Shown here in pieces: positions 57,604 through 64,000 of a stretch of 64,000 nucleotides of DNA. Under the pieces are notes generated by a model. The model was given only the letters and a program-made list of their open reading frames with translations. It was not told the origin of the DNA and searched no databases. Both the position numbers and the translations under genes were made by a program. Source of the stretch: Paraburkholderia sacchari (GTDB taxonomy: Bacteria > Pseudomonadota > Gammaproteobacteria > Burkholderiales > Burkholderiaceae); the NCBI RefSeq assembly GCF_000785435.2, contig NZ_JTDB02000003.1:124001-188000 (forward strand), given 5' to 3'. Position 1 is the first letter of the stretch; each line of letters begins with the position of its first letter.

Positions 57604-57826
57604 GGTGCGCATAGAGCCAGTATGAAGCTCGTATGAAGCCCACGTGTGGGGCAGCAACTCGCGCGCCGGCCGTCGTGAAGGCGTCCGGCGCGCGATGTCC
57701 GGCGCATGCGCCGCGATGCTGCATCAACCCGCAGCCCGGGCCTGATGCGCGCGCACGGATCGAGGGCGTAGCGCGCGCGGGCGGATTTCATTCGTCCGCC
57801 TTCCGCACAGGGAGGGAAAAGTTTTG

Positions 57827-57832
57827 TATAGT
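57827..57832 (+). promoter_or_regulatory. Candidate -10 element for pglL
   Basis: TATAGT 28 bp upstream of the pglL ATG; only weak -35 matches upstream. The purine-rich AGGGAGGGAAAAG just before it is too far to be a ribosome site. Confidence 0.25.
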
Positions 57833-57860
57833 GCGCCGGTTGCCGACGCCCCCCATTCCC

Positions 57861-59693
57861 ATGCCTTCTCCTTTTGCGCGTTACCTTACGTTCGTCTTGC
57901 TGGCCGTTGCTTTGATCCTGCCGTATGCAGTCGTCGTCCACACGTATCCCATCCCGACGTTCTATTCCGAATTCACCGCGCTCGCGCTGTATCTGATGGT
58001 CGGTGCCGGGGTCTGGCTGCTGGTGCGCTCCGCGCGGCCGGCGCGCGACTTTGCTTCGCCCGCGGTAGCGCTCGTGCCGCTCGCCTTCGGCTTGCTGCTC
58101 GTCGTGCAAACTTTCGCGCTGCCCGTCGAGCAACCGTCGATGAACTGGCTGGGCGCGGGCTATCTGCTGGCTGCCTTCATGGCCGTTCACGCGGGCTATG
58201 GCATCGCGCGCGTGAATCTCACGCGCACGGCGATGGTGTGGGGCGCCTGGGCGCTCGTGATCGGCGGCCTGTTCGCGGTGTTCTGCCAGGTCATTCAACT
58301 GCTGCATCTCGAAGCGAAGGTCACGCCGCTCGTGGTCGCCTACAACGTGCGCTTCGACCGGCGGCCGTTCGGCAACATGGCGCAGGCCAATCACCTCGCG
58401 ACCTACATCGCGTTTGCGACGGCTGCGGCGCTGTATCTAGTGCAGACGCGCCGTCTGAACGTCCTCTTGTGGGTCGTGCTTTCGGTCATCTATTCGGGCG
58501 GTCTAGCGCTTACCGTGTCGCGCGGCCCGTGGCTGCAGATGGCGGTGATTGTCGTCGCGGGGCTCTGGATGGCGCTGTCCGCGACGCGCGGCGTGCGCGC
58601 AGAAGACGAGGCGGGCAGCATCGGCGGTGCGGGTGCGCGGGCTGGCAACGCGCGGGCCTGGGTCGTGCCCATCGTGCTTTTCGTGATTTTCTTCGCCGTG
58701 AACGGGCTCGTGCGCTGGGCCAACGTCCACTATGAGTTGCTGCTCGACCAGTCGGCGGCCGACCGCTTCAAGGACGCTGGCCAGATCGCGCCGCGCATCG
58801 CACTGTGGCGCTACGGCTGGACGATGTTCAAGACGCATCCGCTGCTGGGCGTGGGCTGGGGCGACTTTCCGATCCATCAGTTCGAGCTTGCGCGCACGCT
58901 TGGCGGCGTCGAGATCGCCAACAACTCGCACGACATCTTTATCGATTTGCTCGCCAAGACGGGCGTGCTCGGTTGCGCGATCGCCGTGATCGGGCTCGTG
59001 GCCTGGTTCGTGCGCGCGTTGCGCGCGCCGCACACCGCCGAGCGCATTTTCGGTTTTGCGTTGATTGGCGCGCTGGTCATGCATGCGCTCGTCGAGTATC
59101 CGCAGCAATACATGTTCTTCCTGCTGCCCGCGATGTTCGTATTTGGTCTGCTCGAGACGAAGCCGCTGCGCTTCGTTCCGCCGAACCTCACGCGCGCCAT
59201 TTATGCGGTGCTCGTATTTGGCGGCATCGTTTCGTTGTGGCCGGTGATGCGCGACTACAACCGCGCGGAGGTGCTGTACTACGGTTCGCATCCCGCCGAG
59301 GAGTATGCGGCGCAGCCGTCGTTCCTGTTCCGCGCGTGGGGCAATTACGGCATGGCAACGCTCATGTCGATCGACGCCCACGACCTCGCCGGCAAGCTCG
59401 CCGCGCATGAGCGCGCGATTGCGTTGCTGCCGGGCGAGACCGTGCTGCGCCGCTATGCGGTATTGCAGGCGCTCGATGGGAATCAGGATGGTGCGTTCGA
59501 CACGGTCGAGCGCCTGAAGATTTTTGCGCAGGAACTGCATGACTGGCCCACGCAAATGGCCTCGCTCTACAGCCTCTGCGACGGCCAGCCGACGCTCGCG
59601 GGCTTCAAGGCCGCGCTCGTGAAGAAGTACGGCATGCCGGCTACGAAGGTCCAGCAAGAATCGGACGAGTCCGACGACGATTCGGAGGATTGA
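57861..59693 (+). CDS. PglL/PilO-type O-oligosaccharyltransferase
   Basis: A 610-residue multi-pass inner-membrane enzyme that transfers lipid-linked glycans to proteins in the periplasm. About ten helices, an N-terminal PglL-like region and the Wzy_C motif region (RPFGNMAQANHLATYIAFA, then GWGDFPIHQFELA and NNSHDIFIDLLAKTGVLG) are followed by a C-terminal soluble domain typical of PglL (TPR-like AHERAIALLPGETVLRRYAVLQAL) and an acidic tail. Wzy or WaaL would lack that tail domain. The position directly after pilA supports pilin glycosylation as the job. The ATG at 57861 is used; the 76 upstream in-frame residues are not. Confidence 0.88.
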   Translation: MPSPFARYLTFVLLAVALILPYAVVVHTYPIPTFYSEFTALALYLMVGAGVWLLVRSARPARDFASPAVALVPLAFGLLLVVQTFALPVEQPSMNWLGAGYLLAAFMAVHAGYGIARVNLTRTAMVWGAWALVIGGLFAVFCQVIQLLHLEAKVTPLVVAYNVRFDRRPFGNMAQANHLATYIAFATAAALYLVQTRRLNVLLWVVLSVIYSGGLALTVSRGPWLQMAVIVVAGLWMALSATRGVRAEDEAGSIGGAGARAGNARAWVVPIVLFVIFFAVNGLVRWANVHYELLLDQSAADRFKDAGQIAPRIALWRYGWTMFKTHPLLGVGWGDFPIHQFELARTLGGVEIANNSHDIFIDLLAKTGVLGCAIAVIGLVAWFVRALRAPHTAERIFGFALIGALVMHALVEYPQQYMFFLLPAMFVFGLLETKPLRFVPPNLTRAIYAVLVFGGIVSLWPVMRDYNRAEVLYYGSHPAEEYAAQPSFLFRAWGNYGMATLMSIDAHDLAGKLAAHERAIALLPGETVLRRYAVLQALDGNQDGAFDTVERLKIFAQELHDWPTQMASLYSLCDGQPTLAGFKAALVKKYGMPATKVQQESDESDDDSED

Positions 59694-59798
59694 TTATCGG
59701 CCGCGGCGGCTGGGCTTCGGCTCGCCGCCGTGACGCAGTGGGTGCCAACCAGCGCGCTCAGCGTCTGGACGTTGCCTTGACTCCGCCCAGGCTGCGCA

Positions 59799-59925
59799 TC
59801 AACCCGCCGCCACCCAATCCCCCGACTTCCCGCCGTGCTTCTCCAGCACGCGCACATCGGTGATCGTCATGCCGCGGTCCACCGCCTTGCACATGTCGTA
59901 GACCGTCAACAAGCCCACCTGAACG
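59799..59925 (-). pseudogene. moaC: 3' fragment of moaC (molybdenum cofactor synthesis), displaced by island
   Basis: Read on the minus strand, the last 41 codons of MoaC are intact and end in a proper stop: [20 protein letters not shown] followed by [21 protein letters not shown]. Upstream of VQVG the similarity stops at about 59925, and AT-rich DNA follows. The remaining three quarters of the gene are missing here. moaC is the usual convergent neighbour of pilA-pglL in Burkholderia relatives. The simplest reading is an island inserted into the 3' end of moaC, with a complete copy rebuilt at the far end. Confidence 0.85.
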
Positions 59926-60250
59926 GTTTTTAAAATCAATGGCTTAGATCGTCTCTCTCGCACCGAACTTGTCCAAATTGATTGAAAAGTTGGACAGCGT
60001 TTGGACAGGACTTGGACAACAATTCCTATCCTCCGCCACCCTGAAGTTTACGTGATGAGGCTGAGTGTGCGGAAGTGCAGCGCGATGCGTCACCTAGAAT
60101 CTTGATGCGTGAAGTCGTAGTTCGTCGTCGAAGATTCCGGCTGCGTTGCTCGTGCGCGCCCGGTGAATGTCCCGGATGTAAGCCAATTGATCGAAAGGCA
60201 TAATGTCGGCTTCGTGGCCGAAACGCCATCACCGCAAGATACAGACCCAT
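59926..60250. other. Island end without gene; possible attachment region
   Basis: 325 bp of mostly non-coding DNA following the moaC break. It contains the TTGGACA repeat cluster (59969-60019). Short open frames at 60026-60289 and 60163-60345 have no recognisable domain or start signals. Confidence 0.55.
59969..60019. repeat. TTGGACA repeats at 11-bp spacing near island end
   Basis: TTGGACA occurs at 59990, 60001 and 60012, exactly 11 bp apart, with an inverted TTGTCCAA at 59969-59976. Such arrays next to a recombination junction resemble arm-type sites for integrase or excisionase, or iterons. The role is inferred. Confidence 0.7.
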
Positions 60251-60376
60251 ATGACCGCTCTCGAAAAACTGCTCGACACTTTCCGCCACGCCGCTGTCAC
60301 CGAGCGCGAGAAAGGAACCTACTTCGAAGAGTTGATCGCCTGTGATGCGCCCTCAAAGCAACGCGGGCCACAATAA
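60251..60376 (+). pseudogene. N-terminal remnant of a DEAD-box helicase / type ISP restriction-modification enzyme
   Basis: 41 codons from ATG 60251: MTALEKLLDTFRHAAVTERE, then KGTYFEELI, which as I recall is the start of the large (about 1600-residue) type ISP R-M/helicase proteins with an Mrr-like nuclease domain. After FEELI the sequence departs (ACDAPSKQRGPQ) and stops. A matching C-terminal remnant lies at 61262-61594, so the centre of the gene has been lost or replaced. Confidence 0.6.
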
Positions 60377-60386
60377 TAGTAGGCCT

Positions 60387-60689
60387 ATGGACGAAGATAT
60401 GTCTCGGATTAAAAGCATTATTCATGAGCAGCGATTAATGCTCTCTAAAGCTCGCCGAATGACTGAAGATGAAAATGACGATAATTTCTATTCTTTAATT
60501 ATAGAATATCTAGATGAATTGTTGTATAAGATTGGTGATGATTCAAAGGAATTTTCTGTATGGATAGGCCTTGAAGATGGGTGCGGGTATCTTGAGGTTG
60601 CGCCACTTGTTTTTCCGTGTTCGCGTGAAGTGCAGATTTTGCTTTGTTGTGTAAATGAAAAGTTAAAAAATTTTCTTTGTTTGATCTAG
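60387..60689 (+). CDS. Hypothetical AT-rich gene of island (100 residues)
   Basis: A small acidic protein starting MDEDMSRIKSIIHEQRLMLS, helical in its first half, then a strand-rich part with GLEDGCGYLEVAPLVFPCSR. Base composition is far more AT-rich than the chromosome, pointing to transfer from another source. The ribosome site is weak. It and the next gene lie between two helicase remnants. No family recognised; it could be a small toxin, antitoxin, immunity protein or other cargo. Confidence 0.6.
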   Translation: MDEDMSRIKSIIHEQRLMLSKARRMTEDENDDNFYSLIIEYLDELLYKIGDDSKEFSVWIGLEDGCGYLEVAPLVFPCSREVQILLCCVNEKLKNFLCLI

Positions 60690-60719
60690 AGGGATTTTCT
60701 AATTAAAAACGGGGGCTGT

Positions 60720-61235
60720 ATGAAGCTGATGGTAAAAATCTTCATAGGGATATTGGCGATCTTGGCTATTATTGTAAGCGGGCTTGTTTGGAAGGAAAAT
60801 CATGTTGGGCGTCTAGATGGCATCGGCGATGTGAAGCTTGGAATGCGTGAGGTAGACGTCACTGTGGCATACGGGCGAAAAGCGGACTGCGATGTAGTCG
60901 AATCGCCTACACAAAAAATATGGGCGTTCGACTATCTCCACTCCTCTTGCGACACGCAGGTTTTTCTGGAGAGCAACGATGATAAAGAGTTTAGGGTGAC
61001 TAGGGTCTGTTCGAGGTTTTCTCCAAGCAAAAAGCTTTCAAGTGTTTACGAGGAAAAAGAGTTAGTTGAAAAAATAGGCGATCCATCGTCAATCAGTATA
61101 TCGAAAGATGGATTTTCGAAAATATCCAACTTCGAAGATAACAATATTTCAGTGGATAGTAGGGGGGGCACCATTACGCAATGGTGTGTGACGAAATCGC
61201 CTTTAGAGTACAAAGAGGCGTATAAAGCTGGCTAA
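60720..61235 (+). CDS. Hypothetical membrane-anchored protein of island (171 residues)
   Basis: The protein starts with a single hydrophobic segment (MVKIFIGILAILAIIVSGLVW) that may be a signal anchor or signal peptide. A soluble extracytoplasmic domain of about 145 residues follows, with cysteines in ADCDVVE, SSCDTQVFL and RVCSRFS. GGGGG is 4-8 nt upstream of the ATG. It is very AT-rich. No family recognised. Paired with the preceding small gene it might form a two-gene cargo unit; the link is positional only. Confidence 0.68.
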   Translation: MKLMVKIFIGILAILAIIVSGLVWKENHVGRLDGIGDVKLGMREVDVTVAYGRKADCDVVESPTQKIWAFDYLHSSCDTQVFLESNDDKEFRVTRVCSRFSPSKKLSSVYEEKELVEKIGDPSSISISKDGFSKISNFEDNNISVDSRGGTITQWCVTKSPLEYKEAYKAG

Positions 61236-61248
61236 AGCGGATCAAATA

Positions 61249-61278
61249 CAATGCCGGTAAGGTGGCCTGCCGGTATTG
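61249..61278. repeat. Imperfect hairpin at the right edge of the orphan-gene cassette
   Basis: CAATGCCGG (61249-61257) and CCGGTATTG (61270-61278) form a 9-bp stem with one G-T pair. It lies just after the stop of the orphan gene and before the helicase remnant. No T-run follows, so it is not a standard terminator. Confidence 0.5.
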
Positions 61279-61594
61279 TAGCCCACCAAAGCCAAGATAT
61301 CGACGCTTGCTTGGCGCACTCCCTGACCGTAAGCTAGCAATAGATTGGGTGGTCGAGCGCCAGTGCGTGAAGACCGACAAGGAAAGTGGCATTGGCAACG
61401 ATGCGAACGACTATGCGATTGAGACAATGCACAATCCGCGCTGTCCGTTGGAATTGTTCCAGCGGTTCGTGACGGTCAGTCTTGAAACAATGAAGATCGT
61501 GAAATCGTTGCCGCGTCTCGATATTCAACAATCGGGGCCGAGTGTCGGGCAGTTGATGGAGGCGAAGGGAGAACCGGATGCGCTGACTGCGTGA
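61262..61594 (+). pseudogene. C-terminal remnant of a DEAD-box helicase / type ISP restriction-modification enzyme
   Basis: The visible frame contains LAIDWVVERQCVKTDKESGI, GNDANDYAIETMHNPRCPLE and LFQRFVTVSLETMKIVKSLP, which I recognise as the far C-terminus of the type ISP/DEAD helicase proteins whose N-terminus is at 60251. The order and strand are the same. The first 25 codons (MACRYCSPPKPRYRR...) do not look native. No convincing start codon or ribosome site precedes it, so it is unlikely to be translated as a functional protein. Confidence 0.62.
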
Positions 61595-61630
61595 TTGGCG
61601 TCCAACGATCATAGACACGGAAACGGCAAG

Positions 61631-62470
61631 ATGCAATCAAACACCTCGCCGCTTTTCTTGATGGATGGGTATTGGATGAAGAAAGAATTCCTCATGCTGT
61701 CAGACTTGGCAGACCGGTGGCAGTGTTCCAAGGAATACCTCCATGAATTGATCCGCCAAGGAAATCTGACCCCATCGGTACGGCTTACCGATCAAGAGCG
61801 CTATGTCGGCGGGGAGTTTGTCGGAGGAATGTGTATTGGGGACGTGGACGGCGCAGTGCACAAGAGCTACATAGAGTTCTATGTGAATTCGGATTCTGAA
61901 GCCCCGGATTCTTACGAAAACTGGCCTCAGTGTGCCCCGGTCGTGTTCTGTCATTGTCCAGAGATCGAGTCTGAGGGCCGGTATTTATTTCAATTCGTGA
62001 GTGAAAGTCTCTGGCCGGGGAAGAATGAGAAATGGTTTTATCTCAACGGATACGAAATCACAAGCGAAGATGCGGATCTTAGGTTTAGGTTCGAGTTAGA
62101 GGAAGTTGAGCGGGTCGAAGCGTCAGCGGGTGCTGGACAGACTGAAGGGAGAGGGGCTGAGGCCGGTCTTGATGATGGGCCAAGCACTGACGACTTACCG
62201 GTAAGGAAGATTACAACTCAAGGGCGGAGAAGCTATCCGCTGTCGGCTGAAATTAATTATGCAAGGAAGCTTGCGGGCGACAGTGACGATCCTCATAGCG
62301 TGTGGGCGAGCTTGGTAAAGTTGGCCGACGATGAGCATGAGTGCTTGTTAGCCTTTGTAGACGGGAAAATAAAATACATGGATGGTGGTAAGACGGAATT
62401 TTATACGTTTGAAAAGCTGTCGGCTCGATTAAGACAGACGAAACGGCGTAATAAACAAATTCGAAAATGA
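61631..62470 (+). CDS. Island protein with excisionase-like helix-turn-helix
   Basis: A 279-residue protein from ATG 61631 (an ATG at 61676 is also possible). Near the N-terminus LMLSDLADRWQCSKEYLHELIRQGNL resembles the winged HTH of excisionase/MerR-like island proteins. A middle region (VNSDSEAPDSYENWPQCAPV) is unassigned. A low-complexity Gly/Glu linker (about 165-190) leads to a C-terminal domain that is probably helical. It lies 132 bp upstream of the primase gene. It may regulate island genes; activity not shown. Confidence 0.68.
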   Translation: MQSNTSPLFLMDGYWMKKEFLMLSDLADRWQCSKEYLHELIRQGNLTPSVRLTDQERYVGGEFVGGMCIGDVDGAVHKSYIEFYVNSDSEAPDSYENWPQCAPVVFCHCPEIESEGRYLFQFVSESLWPGKNEKWFYLNGYEITSEDADLRFRFELEEVERVEASAGAGQTEGRGAEAGLDDGPSTDDLPVRKITTQGRRSYPLSAEINYARKLAGDSDDPHSVWASLVKLADDEHECLLAFVDGKIKYMDGGKTEFYTFEKLSARLRQTKRRNKQIRK

Positions 62471-62511
62471 CTCGGCGTGACGTAATGTGACATAGCGTGA
62501 CGCAGTGTGAC
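62467..62511. repeat. Iteron-like GTGAC repeats with 10-bp period
   Basis: GTGAC begins at 62477, 62487, 62497 and 62507, with ATGAC at 62467; every step is exactly 10 bp. Seen another way, a 20-bp unit is repeated twice (GCGTGACGTAATGTGACATA, then a copy with three changes). All motifs fall on the same DNA face. They precede the replication gene, as origin iterons or an operator would. Confidence 0.75.
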
Positions 62512-62541
62512 ATGGGGGTGATGAGTCTCCGAGGTGAGGGG

Positions 62542-62577
62542 TAAATTTCGCCTGTCTTTTGATTAAGGCGAAATTTA
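62542..62577. promoter_or_regulatory. Perfect 11-bp hairpin before the primase gene
   Basis: TAAATTTCGCC (62542-62552) pairs with GGCGAAATTTA (62567-62577), 14-nt loop. It ends 25 bp before the ATG. It may be an operator, a structured leader or part of an origin; no T-run follows for a classical terminator on the plus strand. Confidence 0.6.
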
Positions 62578-62602
62578 AACAATCTCTCATAGGAGAATAT
62601 CG

Positions 62603-64000
62603 ATGCACCAAGCAGTGACCGCAGTAAATTTTGATGGTATCCCCGCTTCGCTGAAGCAACTTCCCAACTGGGTTATGTGGCGTTGGGAAGAGGTTAATGG
62701 GCGTTGGACGAAGCCGCCCTACCAAGTGAATGGTAGAAATAATGCCAAAACCAACAATCCTGAAACGTGGGGAACATTCGACGCAGTTAGTTTGGCATAC
62801 AGAGACGGCAGTTTTGATGGTGTCGGCTTAGTTATTCGTGGAGATATGATCGGTATTGATCTTGATCATGTTATCCACGACGGTCAGATTGAGCCGTGGG
62901 CACAAGAAATTATCGACAAATTTCACGGCACCTATATTGAAATCTCGCCGAGTGGAGATGGATTTCATATTCTGACTCGTGGCACAATTCCGCGAAATGG
63001 AAAATTCGGACCAGAAAACCGTCTTGAATGTTATTCGAAAGATGGTTCGCGATACTTCACTGTGACCGGTCATATGTTCGGGGCTGGTATGGAAATCACC
63101 GAGCAGCAGAATTCAGTTGACTGGCTGTTCGAGACGTTCGATAAAAGAGAGGCGAGTTCAGGTAAGGCTGAACCTGCTTCTTCCGCGTCTCCCAAAACGC
63201 TCGATAGTAGGCAATCAAGCAAAGCAATCATCGACCGTGCTTCGAAGGCGAAAAATGGTGATAAATTTCGTCGCCTGTTCGAAGATGGCGATATTTCAAA
63301 TTACGCAAGTCACTCCGAAGCAGACTTGGGTTTGGCTACCATGCTGTCATATTGGGTTGATGATGCAGATCAGATTGATGATATTTTCCGTCAGTCGGCA
63401 CTGTACAGGCCAGACAAGTGGGATCGATCTGTCTCTGGCGCTGGTAAGACGTATGGTGCAGAAACCATAGAAAAGGCACTGAAAAGCGATAGCGCCCAAG
63501 CGGGTGCCATGGCGCGAGCGGAGTTTAACGCGCGGCTTTATCCGAAGGAAACTAAGAATTCCGCGAAAAGCTGTCTATTCAATGGCTTTACTCAGGCTGA
63601 TGATTTCATTGAAAACTGCAATGATACCGCTTGGCTTATCGATGGACTAATTGAACAGTCGTCGATGACAATGCTGTTTGGCCCATCTGCAAGCGGAAAA
63701 AGCTTTGTGGCCTTGGATTGGGCGGCACATATTGCTGCTGGAATCGATTGGTGTGACCATGAGGTCGAACAAGGCGCGGTATTTTATATCTGTGCTGAGG
63801 GCGTCAGTGGGTTCAGGCGGCGACTGAAGGCATGGTCGGAGATTAACAATGTTAGTCTCAAAGGCGTTCCACTTTATATTCGGGACGTTCCCACCCATCT
63901 AATGGACTCAGAGAACGTAGGTGAGCTTGCTGAGCAGATTGGAACAATTTCTCGACAGATGAGCATCACGCCGAAATTTATCGTGATTGATACTCTCGCA
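62603..64000 (+). CDS. Primase-polymerase-like protein fused to RepA-like helicase (3' end outside window)
   Basis: Open to the window end, 466 residues visible. The start ATG 62603 has AGGAGA at 62591-62596. The N-terminal region (LKQLPNWVMWRWEEVNG, VIRGDMIGIDLDHVI, YIEISPSGDGFHILTRG) matches the primase-polymerase type of phage NrS-1-like enzymes, with acidic residues in GIDLDH and the SGDGFH motif at the active site. A helical part follows (LGLATMLSYWVDDADQIDDI, then FRQSALYRPDKWDR). The last visible part is an AAA_25/RepA-type ATPase with Walker A GPSASGKSF and VFYICAEGVSGFRRRL. This arrangement is that of replication proteins of phage-like islands and satellites. Confidence 0.85.
   Translation, partial: MHQAVTAVNFDGIPASLKQLPNWVMWRWEEVNGRWTKPPYQVNGRNNAKTNNPETWGTFDAVSLAYRDGSFDGVGLVIRGDMIGIDLDHVIHDGQIEPWAQEIIDKFHGTYIEISPSGDGFHILTRGTIPRNGKFGPENRLECYSKDGSRYFTVTGHMFGAGMEITEQQNSVDWLFETFDKREASSGKAEPASSASPKTLDSRQSSKAIIDRASKAKNGDKFRRLFEDGDISNYASHSEADLGLATMLSYWVDDADQIDDIFRQSALYRPDKWDRSVSGAGKTYGAETIEKALKSDSAQAGAMARAEFNARLYPKETKNSAKSCLFNGFTQADDFIENCNDTAWLIDGLIEQSSMTMLFGPSASGKSFVALDWAAHIAAGIDWCDHEVEQGAVFYICAEGVSGFRRRLKAWSEINNVSLKGVPLYIRDVPTHLMDSENVGELAEQIGTISRQMSITPKFIVIDTLA

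Larger units (their letters stand above)
59926..64000. mobile_element. Left end of a genomic island (extends beyond window)
   Basis: Beginning at the moaC break, GC content falls clearly. Codon use changes, gene remnants appear and a primase-polymerase/RepA-like replication gene is reached. The displaced 3' end of moaC marks the junction. No integrase is in the window; it should lie at the other end beside a full moaC. The kind of element (integrative element, satellite or prophage) is open. Confidence 0.65.

Noticed and set aside
60026..60345. Short open frames between the moaC break and the helicase remnant
   Set aside because: No recognisable domains; base composition and start context are not gene-like.

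Overview
The window looks like a chromosomal segment of a Burkholderiaceae member, most likely Paraburkholderia, Caballeronia or a close relative. The evidence is high-GC housekeeping genes and gene orders typical of that family: miaB-phoH-ybeY, corC-lnt-glyQ-glyS-gmhB-plsC, recA-recX, sucC-sucD-terC and pilA-pglL, the last facing a moaC end. No genus can be fixed from sequence reading alone.

Layout. (1) 1-12.1 kb: one end of an exopolysaccharide/capsule cluster. It holds a Wzc-type tyrosine autokinase, wecB and wecC (UDP-ManNAcA supply), a Wzx flippase, two GT4 glycosyltransferases, a Wzy-like polymerase, a WecG/TagA transferase, a polysaccharide-lyase-like lipoprotein and a hexapeptide acyltransferase. 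The genes from wzx on are visibly poorer in GC than the rest and are translationally coupled. An intact 1371-bp IS256-family element sits inside wzx, with an exact 8-bp target duplication. (2) 12.2-27 kb: a long minus-strand housekeeping block (ygjP, plsC, gmhB, glyS, glyQ, lnt, corC, chaC, ybeY, phoH, miaB), interrupted by a plus-strand trio of lipoproteins (CsgG-like, DUF4810, DUF799). (3) 27-39.4 kb: an XRE-cupin regulator, an FMN riboswitch with ribB, a HAD phosphatase, small proteins, a ferritin-like protein, RhlE helicase, hemolysin III, a cytochrome c pair and CopD. (4) 39.7-48.1 kb: dgoD with its divergent GntR regulator, a frameshifted GAF gene, a methyltransferase, two MHS-type transporters, a truncated dehydratase, a LysR regulator and a CAT-anticodon tRNA. 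(5) 48.3-59.7 kb: a two-component system, recA (with LexA box)-recX, sucCD, terC, and type IV pilin with a PglL-type O-oligosaccharyltransferase. (6) 59.8-64 kb: a 41-codon 3' remnant of moaC, then AT-rich island DNA. The island holds two remnants of a type ISP/DEAD helicase gene flanking two orphan genes, an HTH protein, and the start of a primase-polymerase/RepA-helicase gene preceded by iteron-like repeats.

How the genes work together. WecB and WecC make UDP-ManNAcA, which the WecG/TagA-like enzyme could add to a lipid-linked repeat unit. Wzx would flip that unit, Wzy polymerise it and the Wzc-like kinase control chain length. With wzx broken by the IS, this pathway is probably off unless another flippase substitutes or the IS excises precisely. 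PilA and PglL form a pilin-glycosylation pair. The right-end island looks like an integrative element inserted at the 3' end of moaC; its integrase and the complete moaC should lie beyond the window.

The best leads are the island end (displaced moaC tail, TTGGACA repeats at 11-bp spacing, GTGAC repeats at 10-bp spacing before the primase gene, and the cassette between the helicase remnants), the reversible-looking wzx interruption, and the pilA start problem.
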